From: Burkholderia aenigmatica
GTDB lineage: Bacteria; Pseudomonadota; Gammaproteobacteria; Burkholderiales; Burkholderiaceae
Assembly: GCF_902499175.1 (NCBI RefSeq)
Contig: NZ_CABVQC010000040.1
Coordinates: forward strand, 16,496-80,495
Length of the DNA: 64,000 nt
Direction of reading: 5' to 3'
Shown here: positions 35,170-45,460 of the stretch, piece by piece
Numbering within the stretch: position 1 is the first letter of the stretch
Layout of the letters: the number at the start of each line of letters is the position of its first letter
Position numbers and translations under genes: made by a program
The notes under the pieces: model-generated
Database searches by the model: none
What the model saw: the letters and a program-made list of their open reading frames with translations, nothing else
Told to the model about the DNA's origin: nothing

Positions 35170-35235
35170 GCAAAAACTTTGCGATTTCAAGCACTTCGCG
35201 GAGAAGTGCCTGTTACTGCCTACTACGCTGCCCGC

Positions 35236-35508
35236 TTAGATGACGCGAGCGGCTTCGACGAGGCGCGACACCGTCCAGGCCTTCGTCTTCGACAGAGGAC
35301 GAGTTTCCTGGATTTCAACGAGGTCACCCTCGTTGTAGGTGTTCGCTTCATCGTGCGCGTGGTACTTCTTCGAGCGCACGACGTACTTGCCGTAGATCGG
35401 ATGCTTGACGCGGTGCTCAATCAGCACGGTGACGGTCTTGTCCATCTTATTGCTGACGACCCGACCGACCAGCGTCCGCTTCAGCGAGGTTTTCACGCTA
35501 TCGTTCAT
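35236..35508 (-). CDS. rpsQ: Small-subunit ribosomal protein S17
   Basis: A 90-residue OB-fold protein with [39 protein letters not shown] and [17 protein letters not shown]. Its ATG overlaps the rpmC stop by four bases. It is the last gene of the S10 operon before the internal rplN promoter. Confidence 0.98.
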
Positions 35509-35699
35509 TTCTGGTTCGCCTTCTGAGTCATGACGGTCCGCACACGTGCGATGTCGCGACGAACCTTCTTCAGCTGGCTCGTGTTCGTGAGCTGCTGGGT
35601 CGCGAGTTGCATGCGCAGGCCGAATTGCGCCTTCAGCAGGTCCGCCAGCTCCTTGTTGAGCGCGGCCTGGTCTTTCTGGAGAAGTTCGGAAGCCTTCAT
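35505..35699 (-). CDS. rpmC: Large-subunit ribosomal protein L29
   Basis: A 64-residue helical-hairpin protein ([20 protein letters not shown]) ending in the conserved [20 protein letters not shown]. It lies at the tunnel exit, where trigger factor and SRP dock via L23. It is translationally coupled to rpsQ. Confidence 0.97.
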
Positions 35700-35708
35700 A
35701 TTTTCTCC

Positions 35709-36125
35709 TTAGGCGCCGAGCTGGCGCACGATGAATGCCGTCTTCAGCGGCAGCTTGGCTGCAGCCAGACGGAACGCTTCGCGTGCCAGTTCTTCGGTTA
35801 CGCCGTCCATTTCATAGAGCATCTTGCCCGGCTGAATCTCGGCGACGTAGTACTCCGGGTTACCCTTACCGTTACCCATACGCACTTCGGCCGGCTTCTG
35901 CGAAATCGGCTTGTCCGGGAAGATCCGGATCCAGATGCGGCCGCCACGCTTGATGTGACGCGTCATTGCACGACGCGCCGCTTCAATCTGGCGTGCGGTC
36001 AAACGACCGCGACCGATAGCCTTCAGGCCGAAGTCACCGAACGACACTGCGTTGCCGCGCGTCGCCTTGCCGGTGTTACGACCCTTCTGCTCTTTACGAT
36101 ACTTCCTGCGTTTCGGTTGCAGCAT
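35709..36125 (-). CDS. rplP: Large-subunit ribosomal protein L16
   Basis: A 138-residue protein. MLQPKRRKYRKEQKGRNTGK is the conserved start. The loop near the peptidyl-transferase centre contains GKGNPEYYVAEIQPGKMLYE. L16 helps place A-site tRNA. It lies two bases after rpsC. Confidence 0.98.
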   Translation of the reverse strand: MLQPKRRKYRKEQKGRNTGKATRGNAVSFGDFGLKAIGRGRLTARQIEAARRAMTRHIKRGGRIWIRIFPDKPISQKPAEVRMGNGKGNPEYYVAEIQPGKMLYEMDGVTEELAREAFRLAAAKLPLKTAFIVRQLGA

Positions 36126-36127
36126 CG

Positions 36128-36928
36128 TTATTCTCCAGTCTTGCCGTCTTCGGGCTTGCCGGCGCCACGGCGCGGTGCGCCACGGCGAGCACCCGGAGCG
36201 CCGCCTTCGCCGTCACGGCGCGGACGACGGTCGCCCGGACGCGCATTGCGACGCGGACGCTTGTCTTCGGCTACTTCTTCCACCACCGGTGCGTCGTTGC
36301 GGCCGAGCGTGTCGCCCTTGTAAACCCACACCTTGACGCCGATGATCCCGTAGGTCGTCTTCGCTTCCGAGGTCGCGTAGTCGATATCGGCACGCAGCGT
36401 GTGAAGGGGCACGCGACCTTCGCGATACCACTCCGTACGAGCGATTTCGATACCGTTCAGACGGCCCGCGCTCATGATCTTGATGCCTTGAGCACCCAGA
36501 CGCATCGCGTTCTGCATCGCACGCTTCATCGCGCGGCGGAACATGATCCGGCGCTCGAGCTGTTGCGTGATCGAGTCAGCGATCAGCTGAGCATCGGTTT
36601 CCGGCTTGCGGATTTCTTCGATGTTGACGTGAACCGGAACGCCCATGCGGCGTTGCAGTTCCGTCTTCAGCTGCTCGATATCCTCGCCCTTCTTGCCGAT
36701 GACCACACCCGGACGCGAGCTGTAAATCGTGATGCGCGCGTTCTTCGCCGGACGCTCGATGACGACCCGACCGACCGAAGCGTTCTTCAGCTTCTTCTTC
36801 AGGTATTCACGAACACCGATGTCTTCCTGCAGCATCGCCGCGAAATTGTTGTTGTTCGCGTACCAACGCGAAGCCCAATTGCGGCTGACAGCCAGGCGGA
36901 AGCCAGTCGGATGAATTTTCTGTCCCAT
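36128..36928 (-). CDS. rpsC: Small-subunit ribosomal protein S3 with long basic C-tail
   Basis: A 266-residue protein. A KH domain (about 40-110, with the GXXG-type VVIGKKGEDI) and the S3 C-terminal domain reach about residue 210. The last roughly 50 residues are a low-complexity tail rich in Arg, Gly, Pro and Asp/Glu (RPRRNARPGDRRPRRDGEG and beyond). Escherichia coli S3 is about 233 residues, so the tail is a lineage extension. S3 forms the mRNA entry helicase site with S4 and S5. Confidence 0.98.
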   Translation of the reverse strand: MGQKIHPTGFRLAVSRNWASRWYANNNNFAAMLQEDIGVREYLKKKLKNASVGRVVIERPAKNARITIYSSRPGVVIGKKGEDIEQLKTELQRRMGVPVHVNIEEIRKPETDAQLIADSITQQLERRIMFRRAMKRAMQNAMRLGAQGIKIMSAGRLNGIEIARTEWYREGRVPLHTLRADIDYATSEAKTTYGIIGVKVWVYKGDTLGRNDAPVVEEVAEDKRPRRNARPGDRRPRRDGEGGAPGARRGAPRRGAGKPEDGKTGE

Positions 36929-36939
36929 CGTATGGCTCC

Positions 36940-37269
36940 TTAATTCCCGACCGTCACAGTGATGTGACAGGATTGCTTCTCGATGCGGTTACCGCGGCCC
37001 TTGGCGCGCGCGGTGAAACGCTTGAGCGATGCAGCCTTGTCGACGTAGATGCTCTTGATCTTGAGCTCGTCGATATCGGCGCCTTCGTTGTGCTCCGCAT
37101 TCGCGATTGCCGACAGCACAACCTTCTTCACGATGCCAGCCGCTTTCTTCGGCGAGAACGTCAGAACGTTCAGCGCCTTGTCGACCGGCAAACCGCGGAT
37201 CTGGTCAGCCACAAGGCGCGTTTTTTGCGCCGAGATGCGGGCACCGCGATGAATTGCTTTCACTTCCAT
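36940..37269 (-). CDS. rplV: Large-subunit ribosomal protein L22
   Basis: A 109-residue protein. [20 protein letters not shown] opens it; the beta-hairpin that lines the exit tunnel ends in [19 protein letters not shown]. Sequence at the macrolide-relevant hairpin looks normal. Confidence 0.98.
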
Positions 37270-37281
37270 CTTGATTGCCCC

Positions 37282-37557
37282 TTATTTCTTGGCCTTCTTG
37301 TCGGCTGCGTGACCCTTGAACGTACGGGTCAGTGCGAACTCGCCAAGCTTGTGGCCGACCATGTTTTCCGAGATGTACACCGGAACGTGTTGACGGCCGT
37401 TGTGAACAGCGATCGTCAGGCCGATGAAATCCGGCAGAATCGTCGAGCGACGCGACCAGGTCTTGATCGGCTTTTTGTCGCGCGAAGCTGCAGCCGCCTC
37501 AACTTTCTTCAGCAAATGGGCGTCGCAGAACGGACCTTTTTTAACAGAACGTGCCAT
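37282..37557 (-). CDS. rpsS: Small-subunit ribosomal protein S19
   Basis: A 91-residue 30S head protein starting [20 protein letters not shown]. The signature [20 protein letters not shown] leads to [20 protein letters not shown]. It pairs with S13 near the A-site finger. Confidence 0.98.
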
Positions 37558-37567
37558 TGCCTACTCC

Positions 37568-38395
37568 TTAACGCTTGTGACGGCGCTGGACGATCATCGT
37601 CGTCGTGCGCTTGTTGCTACGGGTGCGATAACCCTTAGCCGGCGTACCCCACGGGCTAACCGGATCGCGACCTGCAGCCGTCTTGCCCTCACCACCACCG
37701 TGCGGGTGATCAACCGGGTTCATCGCAACGCCACGCACCGTCGGGCGGATACCGCGCCAGCGGTTCGCGCCAGCCTTGCCGATCTGGCGCAGGCTATGCT
37801 CTTCGTTGCCGACTTCACCGATCGTTGCACGGCACTCGATGTGCACGCGGCGGATTTCGCCCGAACGCAGACGAACCTGCGCGTAGACGCCTTCACGTGC
37901 GAGCAGCATGGCCGACGTACCAGCCGAACGCGCCATTTGCGCGCCCTTGCCCGGCAGCATCTCGATGCAGTGGATCGTCGTACCGACCGGAATGTTGCGG
38001 ATCGGCAGCGTGTTGCCTGCACGGATCGGCGCTTCCGAACCCGACATCAGCTGTTGGCCGACGGTCAGGCCCTTCGGGGCGATGATGTAGCGACGTTCGC
38101 CGTCTGCGTAGAGCACCAGCGCGATGTTCGCGCTACGGTTCGGGTCGTACTCGAGACGCTCGACCTTTGCCGGGATGCCATCCTTCGTGCGACGGAAATC
38201 GACGATACGATAGTGTTGCTTGTGACCACCACCCTTGTGACGCGTGGTGATACGACCGTTGTTGTTACGGCCGGCGGTCGAGCTCTGCGAGTCGAGCAGT
38301 GCCGCGAACGGCTTGCCCTGGTGCAGATTCTTGTTGACCACCTTGACCATCGCGCGGCGACCCGGCGATGTCGGCTTAACTTTAACGATTGCCAT
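37568..38395 (-). CDS. rplB: Large-subunit ribosomal protein L2
   Basis: A 275-residue protein with OB-fold and SH3-like domains, close to the peptidyl-transferase centre. The family signature [16 protein letters not shown] contains the conserved histidine at about 230. The C-terminus is basic ([19 protein letters not shown]). Confidence 0.98.
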
Positions 38396-38397
38396 GA

Positions 38398-38712
38398 TTA
38401 CTTGGCCTCCGCTTCAAAGTTGATTTCCTGGCCGGGCTTCAGGCAAACGTACGCCTTCTTCACGTCCTTGCGGCGGCCCATCGAACGGCCAAAGCGCTTC
38501 TGCTTGCCCTTCTGAACCAGCACGTTGACGGAATCAACTTCAACCTTGAACAGCAGCTCGACCGCTGCCTTCACTTCCTGCTTCGTGGCATCCGGCGCGA
38601 CTTCGAACACGACTTGCTCGTTCTTGTCGGCAACCAGCGTCGCCTTTTCCGAGATGACCGGCGCGAGCAGGACCTGCATCAAACGATGATCGTTCTTGCG
38701 AATCTCGCTCAT
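38398..38712 (-). CDS. rplW: Large-subunit ribosomal protein L23
   Basis: A 104-residue tunnel-exit protein. [20 protein letters not shown] and [20 protein letters not shown] are conserved. It is the docking site of trigger factor and SRP. Its ATG overlaps the rplD stop by four bases. Confidence 0.98.
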
Positions 38713-39329
38713 GACAGCAACTCCTCGATCTGGGCGACCGCAGCCTTCGTGACCAGCACTTTCTTGAAGTAGATCAGCGACAGCGGGTCAGCGTAACGCG
38801 GCTCGACAATCGCCACGTGCGGCAGGTTGCGCGAAGCCAGGTACAGGTTCTCGTCGACCGTATCCGTAATGATCAGCACGGAGTCGAGACCCATGGTCTT
38901 GAATTTTTCGGCCAGCAGCTTGGTCTTCGGCGCTTCGAGGATGATGTCCTCGACGACCGACAGACGGCCTTCACGGGCCAGCTGCGAGAAGATCGAGCAG
39001 AGACCTGCGCGATGCATCTTCTTGTTGACCTTGTGCGAGAAGTTTTCTTCCGGCGAATTCGGGAAGATACGACCACCGCCACGCCACAACGGGCTCGACG
39101 ACATACCGGCACGAGCGCGGCCCGTACCCTTCTGGCGCCACGGCTTCTTCGTCGTGTGCTTGACTTGCTCACGGTCCTTCTGTGCGCGGTTACCCTGGCG
39201 AGCATTCGCCTGGTAAGCGACGACGACCTGGTGGATCAGCGCTTCGTTGTAGTCACGACCGAACACGACGTCCGATGCGTTGACCACTGCACCTTCCTGA
39301 CCATTTTCGTTCAGGAGCTTGAGTTCCAT
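38709..39329 (-). CDS. rplD: Large-subunit ribosomal protein L4
   Basis: A 206-residue protein with the tunnel loop [20 protein letters not shown] and the globular region ending [15 protein letters not shown]. In enterobacteria L4 represses the S10 operon by binding the mRNA leader. The leader seen upstream of rplC is the natural place to look for an equivalent. Its ATG overlaps the rplC stop by one base. Confidence 0.98.
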
Positions 39330-39979
39330 TATTTCGCCCCCTTGGTCTTGACGGCCGGCGTCACGAAGACTTTGCCGCCCTTCGCGCCCGGAATCGCACC
39401 CTTCACGAGCAGCAGCTTGCGCTCTGCGTCGATACGAGCGATTTCGAGGTTCTGCACCGTCACCGTCACGTCACCCATGTGACCCGTCATGCGTTTACCC
39501 GGGAAAACACGACCCGGATCCTGCGCCATACCGATCGAGCCCGGCACGTTGTGCGAGCGCGAGTTACCGTGCGTAGCACGGCCGGAGGAGAAGTTGTAAC
39601 GCTTGATCGTACCGGCGTAGCCCTTACCGATCGACACGCCTTGCACGTCGACCTTCTGGCCCACTTCGAAAAGATCTGCACCGACCACGGCGCCATTCGA
39701 CAGCTCAGCTGCCTTGGCCGCGTCAATGCGGAATTCCTTGAGGATTTCACCGGCTTCGACACCGGCTTTGGCGAGATGACCTGCCAGCGGCTTCGTCACG
39801 CGCGAGGCACGACGGGAGCCGAATGCAACCTGCACGGCCGTGTAGCCGTCGGTTTCAACAGTCTTGATCTGCGTCACGCGGTTGTCCGACACGTCCAGCA
39901 CGGTGACGGGAATCGAATCCCCTTCCGCCGTGAAGATACGGGTCATGCCAACCTTGCGACCTACGAGTCCAAGGCTCAT
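39329..39979 (-). CDS. rplC: Large-subunit ribosomal protein L3
   Basis: A 216-residue early-assembly protein that reaches the peptidyl-transferase centre. FSSGRATHGNSRSHNVPGSI and GRVFPGKRMTGHMGD are conserved. Three start codons are clustered; MSLGLVGRKVGMTRIFTAEG at 39979 is chosen because GGAG lies six bases before it and the family begins so. It follows a promoter and a structured leader, so it heads the main S10 transcript. Confidence 0.97.
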   Translation of the reverse strand: MSLGLVGRKVGMTRIFTAEGDSIPVTVLDVSDNRVTQIKTVETDGYTAVQVAFGSRRASRVTKPLAGHLAKAGVEAGEILKEFRIDAAKAAELSNGAVVGADLFEVGQKVDVQGVSIGKGYAGTIKRYNFSSGRATHGNSRSHNVPGSIGMAQDPGRVFPGKRMTGHMGDVTVTVQNLEIARIDAERKLLLVKGAIPGAKGGKVFVTPAVKTKGAK

Positions 39980-40072
39980 CATTTTCTCCATTCCCGACTG
40001 CGATTGGTCGGGGCTGATTTACAAAATGCCGGGCACGCAAGGCCCAACTTTTTTTCGCGAATACACGAAAAG
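39980..40072 (-). promoter_or_regulatory. Structured leader upstream of rplC
   Basis: Between the predicted start of transcription and rplC the minus strand can form three hairpins. These are TTTTCGTG/CGCGAAAA, GGGC-CTTGCGT-GCCC, and CCCGAC/GTCGGG, the last just before the ribosome binding site. It is a candidate site for feedback control of the S10 operon by L4 or another ribosomal protein. No match to a named leader family is claimed. Confidence 0.5.
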
Positions 40073-40078
40073 CCAAGC

Positions 40079-40107
40079 ATTATAGCCCGACCTCGCGTTT
40101 TCCGCAA
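40079..40107 (-). promoter_or_regulatory. Sigma70-type promoter for rplC operon
   Basis: On the minus strand TTGCGG (40107-40102), exactly 17 bases, then TATAAT (40084-40079). The start would be near 40072. It lies between rpsJ and rplC, so rplC and the following genes can be expressed independently of rpsJ. Confidence 0.75.
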
Positions 40108-40156
40108 GCAATCAAAGACTTAGCGCCGCCCGGCAAGCCGATCGGCGCTGGAAGCC

Positions 40157-40468
40157 TTATTGCAGCTTGATTTCCACGTCGACGCCAGCCGGCAAGTCGA
40201 GCTTCATCAGCGCGTCAACCGTCTTGTCGGTCGGATCGACGATGTCCATCAGGCGCTGGTGGGTACGGATTTCGAGCTGATCGCGCGACGTCTTGTTGAC
40301 GTGCGGCGAACGCAGGATGTCAAAACGCTGAATGCGCGTCGGCAGCGGCACCGGGCCACGGACGATTGCGCCAGTCCGCTTCGCGGTATCGACGATCTCG
40401 GCAGCCGATTGATCGATCAGACGATAGTCGAAAGCCTTCAGGCGAATGCGGATTTTCTGTTGCTGCAT
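40157..40468 (-). CDS. rpsJ: Small-subunit ribosomal protein S10 (NusE)
   Basis: A 103-residue protein starting MQQQKIRIRLKAFDYRLIDQ, with GPVPLPTRIQRFDILRSPHV conserved. Besides its ribosomal role it acts as NusE in antitermination and links NusG to the ribosome. An upstream in-frame extension is non-conserved. It stands alone between the tufA terminator and the rplC promoter; a perfect small hairpin (GGCGATG/CATCGCC, 40491-40507) lies just before its ribosome binding site. Confidence 0.98.
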   Translation of the reverse strand: MQQQKIRIRLKAFDYRLIDQSAAEIVDTAKRTGAIVRGPVPLPTRIQRFDILRSPHVNKTSRDQLEIRTHQRLMDIVDPTDKTVDALMKLDLPAGVDVEIKLQ

Positions 40469-40650
40469 GACGATTCCTTGAAAAGAGCGAGGCGATGTTG
40501 CATCGCCGAACACTAAAAGAACGCGAAACATGACGCCTGCGGGGAGCGAGACACCACGTTCCGAACGGTACTTCCACTGCTAAGCCCGCGATTCTACACG
40601 AAATTCTGGAGCGATGGTGCGAGTTTCTCACCCCACGCAACGGCGCGCCG

Positions 40651-40691
40651 GAAAAACAAAACCGGGTGCCAGCGCAAGCTGGACACCCGGT
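40651..40691 (-). terminator. Terminator after tufA (end of str operon)
   Basis: On the minus strand ACCGGGTG(T)CCAGC-TTGC-GCTGGCACCCGGT, with one bulge, is followed by TTTGTTTTTC. It lies about 65 bases after the tufA stop and isolates rpsJ. Confidence 0.92.
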
Positions 40692-40754
40692 TTCGACGGT
40701 ACAACTGCATACCGCGGAATCGCGGACCCCGTCGGGATCCGCGGATCGTCGATA

Positions 40755-41945
40755 TTACTCGATGATCTTGGCGACGACGCCGGCGCCGACCGTACGGCCG
40801 CCTTCGCGGATTGCGAAGCGCAGACCTTCTTCCATCGCGATCGGAGCGATCAGCTTCACCGTGATCGACACGTTGTCGCCCGGCATCACCATTTCCTTGT
40901 CCTTCGGCAGCTCGATCGAGCCCGTCACGTCCGTCGTACGGAAGTAGAACTGCGGACGGTAGTTGTTGAAGAACGGCGTGTGACGGCCGCCTTCGTCCTT
41001 GCTCAGCACGTACACTTCAGCCGTGAAGTGCGTGTGCGGCGTGATCGAACCCGGCTTCGCCAGAACCTGGCCACGCTCCACGTCTTCACGCTTCGTGCCG
41101 CGCAGCAGGATACCAACGTTGTCGCCTGCTTGACCTTGGTCCAGCAGCTTGCGGAACATTTCAACGCCCGTGCAGGTCGTCTTCACCGTCGGCTTGATAC
41201 CGACGATTTCGATTTCTTCGCCGACCTTCACGATGCCGCGCTCAACGCGACCCGTCACAACCGTACCACGGCCCGAGATCGAGAACACGTCTTCCACCGG
41301 CATCAGGAACGCGCCGTCAACTGCACGCTCCGGCGTCGGGATGTACGTGTCCAGCGCGTCGGCCAAGCTCATGATCGCCACTTCGCCCAGCTCGCCCGTG
41401 TCGCCTTCCAGCGCCAGCTTTGCCGAACCCTTCACGATCGGCGTGTCGTCGCCCGGGAAGTCGTACTTCGACAGGAGTTCGCGAACTTCCATCTCGACCA
41501 GCTCGAGCAGTTCAGCGTCGTCCACCATGTCGCACTTGTTCAGGAACACGATGATGTACGGAACGCCAACCTGACGTGCCAGCAAGATGTGCTCACGCGT
41601 CTGCGGCATCGGGCCGTCAGCTGCCGAGCAAACCAGGATCGCGCCGTCCATCTGCGCTGCGCCCGTGATCATGTTCTTCACATAGTCAGCGTGGCCCGGG
41701 CAGTCGACGTGTGCGTAGTGGCGGTTAGCCGTTTCGTACTCGACGTGTGCCGTGTTGATCGTGATGCCGCGCGCCTTTTCTTCCGGTGCCGCGTCGATCT
41801 GGTCGTATGCCTTCGCTTCGCCGCCGAACTTCTTCGTCAGAACCGTCGTGATCGCTGCCGTCAGCGTCGTCTTGCCGTGGTCAACGTGACCAATCGTACC
41901 AACGTTCACGTGCGGCTTGGTCCGCTCGAATTTACCTTTTGCCAT
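40755..41945 (-). CDS. tufA: Elongation factor Tu (copy A)
   Basis: A 396-residue GTPase that delivers aminoacyl-tRNA. G1 is GHVDHGKTT (about 19-26), then DCPGHADY, NKCD, and the two beta-barrel domains. It is the last gene of rpsL-rpsG-fusA-tufA. The protein is identical to the second copy at 60001-61191. The two genes differ at six positions, all silent, two of them in codons 2 and 3. Confidence 0.99.
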   Translation of the reverse strand: MAKGKFERTKPHVNVGTIGHVDHGKTTLTAAITTVLTKKFGGEAKAYDQIDAAPEEKARGITINTAHVEYETANRHYAHVDCPGHADYVKNMITGAAQMDGAILVCSAADGPMPQTREHILLARQVGVPYIIVFLNKCDMVDDAELLELVEMEVRELLSKYDFPGDDTPIVKGSAKLALEGDTGELGEVAIMSLADALDTYIPTPERAVDGAFLMPVEDVFSISGRGTVVTGRVERGIVKVGEEIEIVGIKPTVKTTCTGVEMFRKLLDQGQAGDNVGILLRGTKREDVERGQVLAKPGSITPHTHFTAEVYVLSKDEGGRHTPFFNNYRPQFYFRTTDVTGSIELPKDKEMVMPGDNVSITVKLIAPIAMEEGLRFAIREGGRTVGAGVVAKIIE

Positions 41946-41984
41946 GATTCTCTTCTTTCAAAAATAATCGATTGTGATAACGAA

Positions 41985-44087
<2,103 letters not shown>

Positions 44088-44210
44088 TTTGATCCTCTAC
44101 TGGGATGACGCGATGCAGCGCCGCTGCATCGTGCTTCAACACAAACGGGCGAGGCGCCTGAAAAGCGCACCCGCCCGGAATTTATTTCCGCTAAAAGCCC
44201 AGCCAGGCGC

Positions 44211-44681
44211 TTAGAAACGGAAATGCGAGAACGCGCGGTTGGCTTCTGCCATGCGGTGAACTTCGTCGCGCTTCTTCATCGCGCCGCCACGGCCTTCGGC
44301 CGCTTCGGAGAGTTCACCTGCCAGGCGCAGGGCCATCGACTTCTCGCTACGCTTCTTCGCAGCCTCACGCAGCCAGCGCATCGCCAATGCCATACGACGC
44401 GACGGGCGCACTTCGACCGGAACTTGATAGTTGGCACCACCAACGCGACGGCTCTTCACTTCGACCACCGGCTTGACGTTGTTGAGCGCAACCGTGAACA
44501 CTTCCAGCGGGTCCTTGCCACCCTTGGTCTGGATTTGTTCGAATGCGCCATAAACGATGCGCTCTGCGACCGACTTCTTGCCGGACAGCATCAGCATGTT
44601 CATGAACTTGGCTACATCAACGTTACCGAACTTCGGATCCGGCAACACTTCCCGCTTGGGGACTTCGCGACGACGCGGCAT
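44211..44681 (-). CDS. rpsG: Small-subunit ribosomal protein S7
   Basis: A 156-residue primary binder of the 16S 3' domain. MPRRREVPKREVLPDPKFGN is the conserved start; the beta-hairpin near the E site (VGGANYQVPVEVRPSRRMAL) is intact. In enterobacteria S7 represses the str operon by binding the rpsL-rpsG gap; here that gap is 172 bases and contains a perfect hairpin. Confidence 0.98.
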   Translation of the reverse strand: MPRRREVPKREVLPDPKFGNVDVAKFMNMLMLSGKKSVAERIVYGAFEQIQTKGGKDPLEVFTVALNNVKPVVEVKSRRVGGANYQVPVEVRPSRRMALAMRWLREAAKKRSEKSMALRLAGELSEAAEGRGGAMKKRDEVHRMAEANRAFSHFRF

Positions 44682-44705
44682 GATTCTTCCTTTACTTGTT
44701 CAGTT

Positions 44706-44723
44706 GGAGCTGGTTCCAGCTCC
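44706..44723. repeat. Small perfect hairpin in rpsL-rpsG gap
   Basis: GGAGCTGG-TT-CCAGCTCC lies about 25 bases upstream of the rpsG start in a 172-base intercistronic region. By position it could be part of an S7 binding site for feedback control; that is inference. Confidence 0.5.
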
Positions 44724-44853
44724 GCGGCCACCAACAAACCCGATCACATCTTCACGACTAACCAGCTTGGCCGGGTGACCACTTACTCGACAGCACCGGC
44801 AATCCGGCACTCCCGCCTTGACCGCCCTGCGGCGATCCCTGATCAAAAACTGC

Positions 44854-45234
44854 TTACTTGGCAGCCTTTGCACGCTTCGCGCCGTACTTCGAGCGCGCTT
44901 GCTTACGGTCCTTGACGCCCTGGGTATCCAGCGAGCCGCGAACCATGTGGTAACGCACACCCGGCAAGTCCTTGACACGGCCGCCGCGGATCAGCACAAC
45001 CGAGTGTTCCTGCAGGTTGTGGCCTTCACCGCCGATGTACGAAATCACTTCGAAGCCGTTCGTCAGACGAACCTTGGCGACCTTACGGAGTGCCGAGTTC
45101 GGCTTCTTCGGCGTCGTCGTGTACACACGGGTGCACACGCCGCGACGCTGGGGGCAGTCCTGCAGGGCCGGGCTCTTGCTCTTCGTCGTTTCCGACTGAC
45201 GGCCTTTGCGAACCAGTTGGTTGATGGTTGGCAT
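44854..45234 (-). CDS. rpsL: Small-subunit ribosomal protein S12
   Basis: A 126-residue decoding-centre protein. [18 protein letters not shown] includes Lys43, and [14 protein letters not shown] includes Lys88. Both streptomycin-relevant lysines and Pro91 have the wild-type residues, so no classical resistance change is present. It is the first gene of the str operon behind a strong promoter. Confidence 0.98.
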
Positions 45235-45371
45235 TGTTTATTCCTGAAATTGAACAAAATCTGCGCATCGATTTCGGGCAAAGCGAGAATCGGCGCACAG
45301 TTGACTTCCGAACCGGCGAAACGGGGCGATCTTTCGAACGCAACTCGGCCCACCGAATACCGGAACCCAGC

Positions 45372-45401
45372 ATCATATTCCGGAAATACCAACTAAGTCA
45401 A
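45372..45401 (-). promoter_or_regulatory. Sigma70-type promoter of the str operon
   Basis: On the minus strand TTGACT (45401-45396), an 18-base spacer and TATGAT (45377-45372). Start near 45365, giving a leader of about 130 bases before rpsL. It lies in the 226-base gap after recQ. Confidence 0.8.
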
Positions 45402-45460
45402 CGGCTTGCGTGATTCGCCGGCCGGACATGCGGTTTACCGGAAGGGTCGGAACACCGGTG

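Larger units (their letters stand above)
34927..35235 (-). other. rpsQ-rplN intergenic leader
   Basis: A 309-base gap interrupts an otherwise tightly packed ribosomal cluster. It contains a promoter inside a palindrome (35135-35169) and about 210 bases of transcribed leader before rplN. I see no protein gene in it. Its length and position suggest a site for autoregulation of the spc operon, but no known leader structure is recognised. Confidence 0.7.
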
